DNA of 64,000 bases. It comes from Cytophagales bacterium. Its GTDB lineage: Bacteria; Bacteroidota; Bacteroidia; Cytophagales; Spirosomataceae. Location: contig JAAFKE010000005.1 of assembly GCA_013298215.1 (NCBI GenBank), forward strand, positions 1 to 64,000, read 5' to 3'. Shown here piece after piece: positions 15,678 through 24,446 of this stretch. The notes under the pieces are model-generated. The model was not told the DNA's origin, searched no databases, and saw only the letters and a program-made list of their open reading frames with translations. The position numbers and the translations under genes are program-made. Numbering within the stretch: the first letter of the stretch is position 1; each line of letters opens with the position of its first letter.

Positions 15678-17510
15678 CTACCAGATTATTGCGTAATTGA
15701 GCGGTGTATTTGCAAGGGGGGCAATGAGCTCCTGGCCATTTTTGCCGTCGCGCACTTTTGCCGTTTGGCCTTTCACTTCGAGGTAATAAGTTTTGTCGAT
15801 GCAGTATATTTGCGCGGTCGCACCGGCGGCGGCTGGTAATGTTTCGATCTGTGCGCCTTGTGCCAGCCGATACCACAAACTGCTCGGGGCATTGGTCGCG
15901 CTGATGACCCGGTTGAGCCGCTTGTTGTCGGGGTCGGGCGTTGTTTTGTCTTCTATGCTTGCGCCGAGCGTTTCGTACTTGAAAGTAGGTTGGTTCTTAG
16001 CGTCGGTGTCGTAGCCCCTAAATCGGTAGTTTTGTGCCTCGGGGCTGGCGGTTGGCCACGCCAAACTTTCGTCGGTAAGTACGGCCATTGGGTTGTCGGT
16101 TCCCAGGTCGAGGACACTTCCGAGTGGACTGCTAAAACCGTTTCCTCGGTCGTTGAACATGGCGGTGGCATCCAAAAATCCCCCGCGCCAAACTCGCACC
16201 AAGGCTCCGTTTTCTAAATCGACCGAGTAATGCAAACCAGTTGGGTCGCCGACTGACACGCCGTGGGGTAGTTTTTTGTTGCCCACCTCTACAAAACTGC
16301 GGTGAACGACCGTTTCGGCGGCTGGCGACACCAAAATAGGATTTGTCGGGTCGGACAGCACGTAAGAATCGAGCGCGTGGAGGTTGGTGGGGCGCACACC
16401 CGGCCCGCTCATCGTTAAGCCCAGCGAGGCATACGTCCAGTTGGCATTCTTGGCATACGCGACCTCAAACGGCAAATCCCCAACTGAGAGATCGACGGAG
16501 GCGGTGTTTTCCCACCATTTCCAGGGCAATACTGTTTTACCCCCAATTTTCAAGATGGCACTTCCAGACCGGCTCGTAATGGCGAAGTAGTACTTTCCAG
16601 CCTCATTTATTGATAAAGTACCCTTGAAACGAACCAAATAATCGTTATCAGTTTTGGAATATGTATAAGAAATTCCGTTGGTGGCCTTTCCTTCTTCGGC
16701 TGGTTTTATGGTGTCGAAATTGGGTTCTTCCGAATAAACCCCCTTGTAGAGTGCATACGTGAGGCCGCTGATTTTTGGGGCGGGCTTGTTGTAATTTTGC
16801 AGCACGATGTTCCTAAATGCCACTGGGCCGTGGTCGCCCTGAATGAGCAGCGGGCCCGTGGCATTTTCGTTTTCAAGCATCGGGCCGCGCGTTGGGCCAG
16901 TTACCTCCACGTTTTCGTGAATCACCACGCCGTTAAACACCACTTTAATAAACTTGGCGTTGGCCATTTTGGCACCGCTGGCATCGAACTTTGGGGCTTG
17001 AAACTCAACTTTTAGGTGCTGCCAAAGCCCTGGTGCTTTGCAAACGTTGGTGCGGGGCGGCACGCCCTCGAAACCCTTGTAGCCAGGGCGGGTGTCGTCC
17101 CAGCGTTCGTATATGGCTCCGCAGTCGTGCACGTTTGGGTTTGTAAGCCCCCAACTATCAAGGAGTTGCAACTCGTAGCGTCCCTGAAAGTAAATCCCAG
17201 AGTTAGAGCCCTTAGCCATCATAAAGTCAAACTCCAGGTCAGCATCGCCGTGTTCGAGTTTGGTTATTAGGTTGTATTGCGGGCCATATTTGGCTTCGAC
17301 GGGGTCGTTGAGGAGAATGCCCGTGCCAGGTTTACTGGTCACGGTGTTCTTTTGGTTTAAGTCGGCCCCTACCTCGCCCACTATTTTCCAGTTGGGCGCG
17401 GCGGGTCTAAAAGCACTCAGATCGGTCAGTTCGAGCCGAACTTGAGCCAGTGCAACATCGGTGTTTAAGAAACTGCACAGCAGGATAATACGAAAAGCGA
17501 GTGTTTTCAT
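15678..17510 (-). CDS. Secreted DUF1080 (3-keto-disaccharide hydrolase-like) and PA14-like protein
   Basis: A 610-residue secreted protein with signal peptide (...NTDVALAQ, about 22 residues). Residues 30-240 form a DUF1080 concanavalin-like domain, with the typical YELQLLDSWG, YERWDDTRPGYKG and FKNIVLQNY-like ends (here FRNIVLQNY). Residues 245-385 resemble a PA14 domain (GKYYFAITSRSGSAILKIGG). The remainder (about 395-610) has VWRGGFLDATAMFNDRGNGFSSPLG, resembling segments attached to sorbosone-dehydrogenase-like proteins of Planctomycetes and Cytophagales. DUF1080 proteins are linked to glycan or 3-keto-glycoside breakdown. The gene stands alone and the substrate is unknown. Confidence 0.75.
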   Translation of the reverse strand: MKTLAFRIILLCSFLNTDVALAQVRLELTDLSAFRPAAPNWKIVGEVGADLNQKNTVTSKPGTGILLNDPVEAKYGPQYNLITKLEHGDADLEFDFMMAKGSNSGIYFQGRYELQLLDSWGLTNPNVHDCGAIYERWDDTRPGYKGFEGVPPRTNVCKAPGLWQHLKVEFQAPKFDASGAKMANAKFIKVVFNGVVIHENVEVTGPTRGPMLENENATGPLLIQGDHGPVAFRNIVLQNYNKPAPKISGLTYALYKGVYSEEPNFDTIKPAEEGKATNGISYTYSKTDNDYLVRFKGTLSINEAGKYYFAITSRSGSAILKIGGKTVLPWKWWENTASVDLSVGDLPFEVAYAKNANWTYASLGLTMSGPGVRPTNLHALDSYVLSDPTNPILVSPAAETVVHRSFVEVGNKKLPHGVSVGDPTGLHYSVDLENGALVRVWRGGFLDATAMFNDRGNGFSSPLGSVLDLGTDNPMAVLTDESLAWPTASPEAQNYRFRGYDTDAKNQPTFKYETLGASIEDKTTPDPDNKRLNRVISATNAPSSLWYRLAQGAQIETLPAAAGATAQIYCIDKTYYLEVKGQTAKVRDGKNGQELIAPLANTPLNYAIIW

Positions 17511-17648
17511 CGGATGAGGTAGTTGAGACTTTGACGTCGAAAGATAATGTTATTTCCTAACATACAGAACACCAAGTCTTAAAAATAGTGTCTGCGAAAA
17601 ATGGGCTCTTTTTTAAAACTTTTAACGCACTAATATTGTCTAATGTCA

Positions 17649-17656
17649 TATCTTTG
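17649..17656 (+). promoter_or_regulatory. -7 element upstream of nrdB
   Basis: TATCTTTG matches TAnnTTTG and lies 30 bases before the preferred nrdB ATG. It falls inside the longer open frame that begins with GTG 17588, which argues for the shorter protein. No clear -33 TTG is at the expected distance. Confidence 0.4.
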
Positions 17657-17686
17657 TTTTCAATAATCTTTCAACCCCAAGATTTT

Positions 17687-18682
17687 ATGCACCCGGTCGT
17701 CAAGCTCGAACCAATCCTTCAAGAAGATCCACTTCGCTTTGTGTTGTTCCCAATCAAACACCGCGACATTTGGGAGATGTACAAAAAACATGAAGCCTCC
17801 TTTTGGACTGCCGAGGAGATCGACCTTAGCTCAGACATTAAAGACTGGGAGCGGCTCAACGACGGCGAACGCCACTTCATATCCCACGTGTTGGCGTTTT
17901 TTGCCGCCTCCGACGGCATCGTAAACGAAAACCTGGCCATCAACTTCCTCACCGAAGTGCAATACGCCGAAGCAAAGTGTTTTTACGGATTTCAGATCAT
18001 GATGGAAAACATCCACTCCGAAACCTACTCGTTGCTCATCGATACCTACATCAAAAACCCAATCGAGAAAGACAAGATGCTACGTGGCATCGACACCATT
18101 CCTTGCGTTCGCAAAAAAGCCGACTGGGCCATGCGCTGGATCGAAAAAGGTACTTTCGCCGAACGCCTCATTGCCTTTGCCGCCGTGGAGGGCATATTCT
18201 TTTCGGGGTCGTTTTGCTCTATTTTTTGGATGAAAAAACGCGGCCTCATGCCAGGGTTGGCTTTCTCAAACGAACTCATCTCGCGCGACGAGGGCTTGCA
18301 CCGCGACTTTGCGTGTTTGCTCTACACCCAACATATTCAAAACAAACTGCCCGACGATGTCATCTACGACCTCATTAAAGATGCCGTAGAAATTGAGCAG
18401 GAGTTCGTCACCGACGCGCTGCCCGTGTCGCTCATTGGCATGAACGCCAAACTGATGAACCAATACATTGAGTTTGTTGCCGACCACCTGCTGGTGTCGT
18501 TGGATCTCAAAAAAATATACAACGTCGCCAACCCTTTCGATTTCATGGACATGATTTCGTTGCAGGGCAAAACCAATTTCTTTGAAAAACGCGTCGGCGA
18601 ATACCAAAAATCGGGCGTACTCGCCAGCGGCGATGCTACCAAGAATGAAAAACCGATCTTTGCCATGGACGAAGATTTTTAA
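17687..18682 (+). CDS. nrdB: Ribonucleoside-diphosphate reductase, beta subunit
   Basis: A 331-residue class Ia R2 protein, which houses the di-iron/tyrosyl radical cofactor used by NrdA to reduce ribonucleotides. Iron ligands fall in [11 protein letters not shown], the helix [26 protein letters not shown] (Tyr, Glu, Glu, His) and [13 protein letters not shown]. The C-terminal tail ...FAMDEDF is the peptide that docks on NrdA. ATG 17687 ([12 protein letters not shown]) is chosen; the open frame runs on upstream to a GTG at 17588, but that extension is hydrophobic and unlike R2. The alpha subunit is not adjacent on either side. Confidence 0.95.
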   Translation: MHPVVKLEPILQEDPLRFVLFPIKHRDIWEMYKKHEASFWTAEEIDLSSDIKDWERLNDGERHFISHVLAFFAASDGIVNENLAINFLTEVQYAEAKCFYGFQIMMENIHSETYSLLIDTYIKNPIEKDKMLRGIDTIPCVRKKADWAMRWIEKGTFAERLIAFAAVEGIFFSGSFCSIFWMKKRGLMPGLAFSNELISRDEGLHRDFACLLYTQHIQNKLPDDVIYDLIKDAVEIEQEFVTDALPVSLIGMNAKLMNQYIEFVADHLLVSLDLKKIYNVANPFDFMDMISLQGKTNFFEKRVGEYQKSGVLASGDATKNEKPIFAMDEDF

Positions 18683-18703
18683 TATTTTCTCATTATCAAA
18701 AAG

Positions 18704-18742
18704 CAAAGCCGACGACACCACCTGCCGTCGGCTTTGTTTTTT
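18704..18742 (+). terminator. Rho-independent terminator of nrdB
   Basis: CAAAGCCGACG (18704-18714) pairs perfectly with CGTCGGCTTTG (18726-18736) around an 11-base loop. Six Ts follow (18737-18742). It lies 21 bases past the nrdB stop. Confidence 0.88.
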
Positions 18743-18772
18743 AGGCCAAATAGTACCCATTAAACCGTAGGT

Positions 18773-20122
18773 ATGCTCCTTTTTTTTCGCGCACTTTATT
18801 TTTCAAATCGTACCTGGGGCTCGCTCGTTGGCTTGGCGCTGCTGTTGGTGGTGAGCTATATTTTTCCAGTGCTTTTTCCGACCGCAAGAATGTTGGTGCT
18901 ACTTTTTTTTGCGCTGGTTGCGGCAGATGCTTGGCTGCTTTTTAGGCACAAAAGCAGTTTTTTTGCCCGCCGACAAACCCCCGAACGCCTGTCGAACGGC
19001 GACGAAAACCCAATTACAATTTATGTAGAAAATCAATATACTTTCCGTGTTTCAGTGGAGATTATCGACGAGATTCCGTTTCAGTTTCAGCGGCGCGACG
19101 TACTCTTTGAAACAGACCTGCAACCCGCCCAGACCCAGTTGCTCAACTACACCCTGCGCCCAGTGAAGCGCGGCGAATACAGTTTTGGTAATGTTAATGT
19201 GTTTGTAATGAGCACGTTGAAGCTAACAAAACGCCGTTTTACTTTCGCGCAGGCGGTTACGGTGCCCGTTTATCCGTCGTTCGTGCAGATGAAACAGTAC
19301 GCGTTTTTAGCGATCTCTAACCAACTCATAAACGCTGGTGCTAAAAAAATTAGACACGTAGGCCGCAGCACAGAGTTTGAGCAGATTAGAACCTACGTGG
19401 CTGGCGACGACGTGCGAACGCTCAACTGGAAAGCCACCGCCCGCCAGCAAACTCCCACGGGCCTGGGGCTGATGGTGAACGTCTATCAAGAAGAAAAATC
19501 GCAGTCGATATACTGCCTCATCGACAAAAGCCGCGTGATGAAGTCGCCCTTCGCGGGGCTGTCGCTTTTAGATTATGCCATCAACGCCACCCTTGTTTTG
19601 AGCAACATTGCCCTGCTAAAACAAGACCGCGCGGGGGTGCTGACTTTTGGCGACACGCTGGGGCAACTGCTACCCGCCGAAAAAAAAACGGGGCAGCTGC
19701 AACGAATTTTGGAGTTGCTCTACAAACAAAAAACGCGTTTCTTAGAGGCCGACTACCAAGCCTTGTCGGCCTGTGTGCAAACTCAGATTCGGCAGCGGAG
19801 TTTACTGGTGCTTTTTACTAATTTTGAGACCATGGCCGCCCTCAACCGGCAAATGCCCTACCTGCGAAAAATGGCAAAAGCGCACTTGCTGATCGTGGTC
19901 TTTTTTGAAAACACCGAGCTGACGGACACGCTCCACAAACCAGCCCAAACCGTGGAGGAAATTTACCTGAAAACAATTGCCGAAAAATTTTTCTACGAAA
20001 AGCAACAGATCGTTAAAGAACTCCAAAAGTATGGTGTGCAGGCCATACTCACGACCCCCCAAGACCTGACGGCCAACACAATAAACAAGTACTTAGAACT
20101 CAAAGCCCGGGGAATGATCTAA
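18773..20122 (+). CDS. DUF58 domain protein
   Basis: A 449-residue protein. Two hydrophobic spans (about residues 12-30 and 38-57) precede a beta-rich region. The DUF58 signature RSTEFEQIRTYVAGDDVRTLNWKATARQQ lies near 200-228, and a vWA-like fold follows (IYCLIDKSRVMKSP, aspartate and serine at the expected first MIDAS places, near 245). DUF58 proteins usually sit with a MoxR-type AAA ATPase and are thought to act as chaperone-like assembly factors. Here no MoxR gene is next to it: the upstream gene is nrdB and the downstream one is a methyltransferase. Function is therefore inferred from family only. Confidence 0.88.
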   Translation: MLLFFRALYFSNRTWGSLVGLALLLVVSYIFPVLFPTARMLVLLFFALVAADAWLLFRHKSSFFARRQTPERLSNGDENPITIYVENQYTFRVSVEIIDEIPFQFQRRDVLFETDLQPAQTQLLNYTLRPVKRGEYSFGNVNVFVMSTLKLTKRRFTFAQAVTVPVYPSFVQMKQYAFLAISNQLINAGAKKIRHVGRSTEFEQIRTYVAGDDVRTLNWKATARQQTPTGLGLMVNVYQEEKSQSIYCLIDKSRVMKSPFAGLSLLDYAINATLVLSNIALLKQDRAGVLTFGDTLGQLLPAEKKTGQLQRILELLYKQKTRFLEADYQALSACVQTQIRQRSLLVLFTNFETMAALNRQMPYLRKMAKAHLLIVVFFENTELTDTLHKPAQTVEEIYLKTIAEKFFYEKQQIVKELQKYGVQAILTTPQDLTANTINKYLELKARGMI

Positions 20123-20240
20123 GGGAGAGCGGCGTGTATGTGTGTGTTTTAGACGTTGGGCGCAAAGCGACTGTGCAACAAAGACAATCAGGCAAAAAAT
20201 AGATTTTGTAGCTTTACAAAATTAACCAATACAGAGAGAT

Positions 20241-21245
20241 ATGGTAGCGGAAAAGACACTAAACCAAACATTACACGTAGCAAAATTTGCTAAGAAAGAC
20301 GAGTTCTATACCCAACTATCAGACATAGAAAGTGAATTAAAATACTACGAAAACCACTTTAAAAATAAGGTTGTTTTTTGTAATTGTGACGACCCGAGAA
20401 ACAGTAATTTCTTTAACTATTTTGCTCACAACTTTGAGAAATTAGGGTTAAAGAAGCTAATAACAATCTGTTATAAAAATCAAGAAAGAGATTTGTTTGG
20501 TCAGGATGAATCAGAAGACGCAGTGTTTCTTGAATACACAGGCGATAAAAACGAAAACAAAACCCCTAATGCCGAAAAAATTGGCTTGACCCCATTGAAA
20601 GGCAATGGTGATTTTCGCAGTAAAGAAAGCATCGATTTGCTAAAGCAAGCCGATATTGTCGTTACCAATCCACCGTTTTCGTTGTTCAGAGAATACGTTG
20701 AACAATTGGTAAAATACAAAAAAAAATTTCTAATAATTGGGAATATCAATGCAATAACCTACAAAGAAATCTTTAAACTCATTAAAGAAAACAAGGCTTG
20801 GCTGGGTATAAATATGGGTAGGGGCATTTCGGGCTTTATCGTCCCAGACTACTATGAACTATACGGAACGGAAACTCGGATTGACAATTTGGGAAATAGA
20901 ATAATTTCCCCCAATAATTGTCTGTGGCTAACAAATTTGGATACATTTAAACGACACGAAGATATTTTTCTCGCCAAAACATATTATGGTAACGAGATCG
21001 AATACCCTAAATTTGATAATTACGATGCAATAAATGTAAATAAAACCCAAGATATACCCCTTGATTATGAAGGAGTTATGGGCGTTCCGATTACGTTTTT
21101 ACACAAATACAATCCAGAACAGTTTGAGCTAATTAAGTTCAGAAAAGGGAATGACGAAAAAGATTTAGCTGTAAATGGTAAGTGCCCATACTTCAGAATC
21201 TTGATCAAAAACAAAAGACTCCCAAATTTCGATACAAAAAGATAA
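20241..21245 (+). CDS. Type II DNA adenine methyltransferase, EcoRI family
   Basis: A 334-residue N6-adenine methyltransferase of the M.EcoRI type. The S-adenosylmethionine region VVFCNCDDPRNSNFFNYFAH (about residues 44-63) and the catalytic NPPF (143-146, in DIVVTNPPFSLFREYV) are in the order seen in M.EcoRI. The protein protects the host by methylating the site cut by the downstream endonuclease, predicted to be GAATTC with methylation of the second A. Its TAA ends the base before the endonuclease ATG, so the pair is one transcript. It is A/T-rich against its neighbours, as expected for a transferred restriction system. Confidence 0.92.
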   Translation: MVAEKTLNQTLHVAKFAKKDEFYTQLSDIESELKYYENHFKNKVVFCNCDDPRNSNFFNYFAHNFEKLGLKKLITICYKNQERDLFGQDESEDAVFLEYTGDKNENKTPNAEKIGLTPLKGNGDFRSKESIDLLKQADIVVTNPPFSLFREYVEQLVKYKKKFLIIGNINAITYKEIFKLIKENKAWLGINMGRGISGFIVPDYYELYGTETRIDNLGNRIISPNNCLWLTNLDTFKRHEDIFLAKTYYGNEIEYPKFDNYDAINVNKTQDIPLDYEGVMGVPITFLHKYNPEQFELIKFRKGNDEKDLAVNGKCPYFRILIKNKRLPNFDTKR

Positions 21246-22055
21246 ATGGCAAAAAAGCAAACAGACCGATTAAGAACAGAAAAAGTAAGAGGTCAAGGGC
21301 CGAAAGAAATATTTGGAGAGAATGCACAAATACATGATAAATCAGTGAATAGTTTTTCAAAAGCAGTTTTTGAAACCTTGAAAAACGATTTCCCCAATCT
21401 TGAGTTTCGTTTCAGAGATAAGATTAAAAAAAAGGAGATCAACGAAAAACTCAATTCGGTTGATGCAAGATTAGGCGTGACTGTATTTGTTGGAAACGCA
21501 TCAATAAAACCCGATGGTGGAATTATTGAAGTGAAAGACAATGGCGACAAATGGCGTGTTGTGTTAGTCTGTGAAGCCAAACACCAAGGAAAGGACATTG
21601 AAAATATTACCAAAGGAATTTTAGTTGGTAAAAATAGCAACCAAGATTTAATGGTCGCGGGAAATGCGATTGAGCGTTCTCACAAGAACATCAATGAGAT
21701 CAGAAACTTGATGATTGATGAAAAGCACTTTCCTTATATTTTGTTTTTGCAAGGTTCAAACTTCCTGACAGAACCAATAGCCGTATTGAGGCCAGATGGA
21801 ACTGAGGTAATTTTGAAACACGATGCAGGTTCACTAAACCGCATTGACAGGCTGACTTCTGCAAATTATAGTTTGCCCATCAACCAAAATAGCTGCGCAA
21901 ACATATTCATCACCATTGATGGAAAAGCCGTTATGTTGCAAGCGGTATCAATTTACACAAAATCGACTGAATGGACTGTTGAAGAAATGTTGCCAATAAT
22001 GATGGACGTTTCAACAACTTCACTAAGAATTTTGGGTTTGACTGAAAATAAATGA
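21246..22055 (+). CDS. Type II restriction endonuclease, EcoRI family
   Basis: A 269-residue endonuclease that resembles EcoRI along its whole length (EcoRI has 277 residues). Catalytic residues are in place: SIKPDGG gives Asp90 and CEAKHQGKDI gives Glu110 and Lys112, one position off Asp91, Glu111 and Lys113 in EcoRI. The DNA-recognition block AGNAIERSHKNI (Asn140, Arg144) is identical to EcoRI's. LTSANYSLPIN and STTSLRILG also match. It most likely cuts GAATTC, though specificity is inferred. The methylase lies directly upstream with no gap, the reverse of the R-then-M order known for the EcoRI plasmid genes. No control-protein gene is seen. Confidence 0.93.
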   Translation: MAKKQTDRLRTEKVRGQGPKEIFGENAQIHDKSVNSFSKAVFETLKNDFPNLEFRFRDKIKKKEINEKLNSVDARLGVTVFVGNASIKPDGGIIEVKDNGDKWRVVLVCEAKHQGKDIENITKGILVGKNSNQDLMVAGNAIERSHKNINEIRNLMIDEKHFPYILFLQGSNFLTEPIAVLRPDGTEVILKHDAGSLNRIDRLTSANYSLPINQNSCANIFITIDGKAVMLQAVSIYTKSTEWTVEEMLPIMMDVSTTSLRILGLTENK

Positions 22056-22257
22056 ACGAAAACGACTGCGCCCAGTAAGGTGCTGCCCAAAACCCCCATT
22101 TTCAAAACCAACTTCCTTAACCCTAAGTACTTGATTCATAAAACAATACGGCACATTAGAAAAAGAAACCCCAAAACCTTACAACCATTTTTTGCGTTTA
22201 TACGTAAGTGAAGGGGCAAGTGTCTTTGCCTAAACAACCTTAATAAATCTAAATTAT

Positions 22258-22782
22258 ATGAAACAAGAAACAATTAGCCGAGGCCAGTTTTTGAAAGAGC
22301 TTGGTTTAAGCTCTACCGCACTTATGGCGTTTTACTGCATGGGCACAACCCTAACCGCTTGCAGCAGTGGCAGCGACTCGCCCACGCCCGCTACCCCAAC
22401 TACCCCCACTACGCCTGGCACAGGTACTGCCGCCACGGGGCTGACGGGCAACACCGACTTGGCAAGGGGGAAAATTGACTTTGCGCTCGACCTGACAGCT
22501 GCCAATTATAGCCGACTCAGAACTTTGGGCGAGTATGCCTGGGTGGGCGATGTGATGGTGGCTTTTGTGCGCGGAAATACGTACATTGCCCTTGCGAAAG
22601 CCTGCACCCACCAAGGTTCGAGTGTGCAGTATCGTTTGGCCAACGACGACGTGTGGTGTGCCAACCACGGATCAGTTTTTAGTACCGATGGTATGCGCCA
22701 GAGCGGGCCAGCCACTGGGCGGCTCACGATGTTCGCAACGGCACTCAGCACAAACGGCAACACCCTAACTATCAAAGAATAA
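22258..22782 (+). CDS. Rieske [2Fe-2S] lipoprotein
   Basis: A 174-residue exported Rieske protein. The iron-sulphur cluster is held by CTHQGSS (Cys, His) and WCANHGSVF (Cys, His), about residues 118-145. A hydrophobic N-terminus ends in a possible lipobox (TLTAC, near residue 36), followed by a Pro/Thr-rich linker. The start SRGQFLKELGL resembles a Tat signal but has Arg-Gly where two arginines are expected, so export could be Sec or atypical Tat. It heads a compact three-gene cluster with a DUF5777 barrel protein (5-base gap) and a YceI-like protein, suggesting periplasmic electron transfer. Confidence 0.87.
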   Translation: MKQETISRGQFLKELGLSSTALMAFYCMGTTLTACSSGSDSPTPATPTTPTTPGTGTAATGLTGNTDLARGKIDFALDLTAANYSRLRTLGEYAWVGDVMVAFVRGNTYIALAKACTHQGSSVQYRLANDDVWCANHGSVFSTDGMRQSGPATGRLTMFATALSTNGNTLTIKE

Positions 22783-22787
22783 CGAAT

Positions 22788-23705
22788 ATGAAATTACGCG
22801 CAAAATTTGTTTTGGTCATTGTTTTGTTGTGGTCTACGGGCGCAAAGGCGCAAGACGACCTGTTGAAAATGCTCGAAGCCGAGGATAAAAAAGTGACTAA
22901 TTACACCAGCGCGACTTTCAAAAGTACCCGGCTTATCAACGGCCATTCGGTGGAGACAGTGAAAGCCAAGCACATGGATTTTTTGATTCAGCACCGCTTT
23001 GGGGCGTTGAACGACGTGGATAACTTCTACGGCCTCGATTTTGCCACCCTGCGGTTGGGGTTCGAGTTTGGGGTCACAGACCGCCTCATGGTGGGTATTG
23101 GCCGCACCACCGTTCAGAAAGCCGCCGACGCGTTTGTGAAATACAAGCTGCTGGAGCAATCGTCGGGAGCCAAAAATATGCCAGTTTCGGTTTCGTTGTT
23201 TGGGAGCACAGTTTATCGAACCCTAAAAGACTCGCCGACCGAAATATCGACGCAAAACAAAATGACTTATTGCGCCCAGGTGCTCATTGCCCGCAAATTT
23301 AGCGATCGGCTTTCGTTGCAAGTCTCGCCCACGTTTTTGCACCGAAACCGCCCCGAAACCGCCGACGAACAGCGTGCGCTGTTTGCCATTGGAGTGGGTG
23401 GCCGTTTCAAAGTAACCAAGCGTTTGTCGATTAATGCCGAGTATTTTTGGACTGCCCGCGACGACAAAGCATTCGTCGGCCGCTTCGGACAGGTGGTGCA
23501 ATACAACGACGCGCTGTCGATTGGGGTGGATTTAGAAACGGGCGGCCACGTGTTTCAGATGCACTTTACGAACGTGATCGGAATGAACGAAAAACAGTTT
23601 ATCGGCGAAACCACGGGGGCTTGGGGCAAGGGCGACATTCGCTGGGGTTTCAATATATCGCGCACGTTTAGTTTCGACCGCAAGGCAAAAGAAACCCATA
23701 AGTAG
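22788..23705 (+). CDS. DUF5777 family outer-membrane beta-barrel protein
   Basis: A 305-residue protein with a signal peptide (...STGAKAQ, about 21 residues). It has successive amphipathic strands, including DFLIQHRFGALND, YGLDFATLRLGFEFGVTDRLMVGIGRT and the late VFQMHFTNVIGMNEKQFIG, matching the DUF5777 barrel family. The barrel probably lies in the outer membrane, function unknown. It sits between a Rieske lipoprotein and a YceI-like protein, a grouping I recall from other Bacteroidota, where cytochromes can also be near; none is seen here. Confidence 0.8.
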   Translation: MKLRAKFVLVIVLLWSTGAKAQDDLLKMLEAEDKKVTNYTSATFKSTRLINGHSVETVKAKHMDFLIQHRFGALNDVDNFYGLDFATLRLGFEFGVTDRLMVGIGRTTVQKAADAFVKYKLLEQSSGAKNMPVSVSLFGSTVYRTLKDSPTEISTQNKMTYCAQVLIARKFSDRLSLQVSPTFLHRNRPETADEQRALFAIGVGGRFKVTKRLSINAEYFWTARDDKAFVGRFGQVVQYNDALSIGVDLETGGHVFQMHFTNVIGMNEKQFIGETTGAWGKGDIRWGFNISRTFSFDRKAKETHK

Positions 23706-23775
23706 CTTGCCAATTCCCTGGTTATGAATACGTTGTAGAAATTCAATGGACAGTTCCAAACAGACACAAACAGTA

Positions 23776-24330
23776 ATGAAAGCAATAAATCGATTTTGGG
23801 GGCTGGCACTGACGCTGGTTAGTACGCTGGCCACGGCCCAGAACTTGCACTCGACCTCGACGGGGGAGACCAATTTTTTTTCTAAAACGCCCGTCGAAAA
23901 CATTACGGCCACCAACAAAAAAGTGCAGTCTATCCTGAACACAGCCACGGGCGAGGTGGTGGTGCGGATGAACATGAAGCAGTTCGATTTTCCGAACAAG
24001 CTCATGGGCGAACACTTCAACGAAAGCTACATGGAGTCAGACAAATATCCAACGGGAACGTTCAAGGGGAAGATCAACGAAAAAATTGATTTTGCGAAGG
24101 ACGGGATCTATGACGTTACCTCCGACGGACAGTTCACGGTCCACGGCATCACCAAAGACCGCCAATTGAAGGGTAAACTCACCGTTTTGAACAACGTAAT
24201 CTCGTTGGTTTCGGAGTTTGAGGTGGCTCTGGTAGATCATAAAATAGACGTACCTAAACTGGTTTTTGTGAAGATTGCCCAAATCGTGTCGGTCAAAAAT
24301 AAGTTTGTTTACGCCCCGATGAACAAATAA
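23776..24330 (+). CDS. YceI-like periplasmic lipocalin-fold protein
   Basis: A 184-residue secreted protein (signal peptide MKAINRFWG...ATAQ). The rest is an all-beta domain with YceI-type features: an early FFSKTPVENITATNKKV, MGEHFNESYMESDKYPTGTFKGKI, and DVTSDGQFTVHGITKDRQLKGKLTV. YceI proteins bind polyisoprenoid or amide lipids in a barrel; the ligand here is unknown. ATG 23776 is preferred because the signal peptide begins there; ATG 23746 only adds ten polar residues. It ends the Rieske / DUF5777 / YceI cluster, with a terminator 60 bases downstream. Confidence 0.82.
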   Translation: MKAINRFWGLALTLVSTLATAQNLHSTSTGETNFFSKTPVENITATNKKVQSILNTATGEVVVRMNMKQFDFPNKLMGEHFNESYMESDKYPTGTFKGKINEKIDFAKDGIYDVTSDGQFTVHGITKDRQLKGKLTVLNNVISLVSEFEVALVDHKIDVPKLVFVKIAQIVSVKNKFVYAPMNK

Positions 24331-24390
24331 AACAGGCGACAGTATTTGTAAAGATCAGTGCATTTACGGATTTTTACGGTTGAACAAAGG

Positions 24391-24421
24391 CGCAAACTCT
24401 GGATCGGGTTTGCGTTTTTTT
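24391..24421 (+). terminator. Rho-independent terminator after the YceI gene
   Basis: CGCAAAC (24391-24397) pairs with GTTTGCG (24408-24414) around a 10-base loop and is followed by seven Ts (24415-24421). It separates the Rieske/DUF5777/YceI cluster from the CaiB gene. Confidence 0.75.
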
Positions 24422-24446
24422 GTTGTAGCAATAACAAAAGCAGTCG

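Noticed and set aside
17588-17686. Longer NrdB starting at GTG 17588
   Set aside because: The extra 33 residues are hydrophobic, unlike R2 proteins, and contain the -7 element TATCTTTG.
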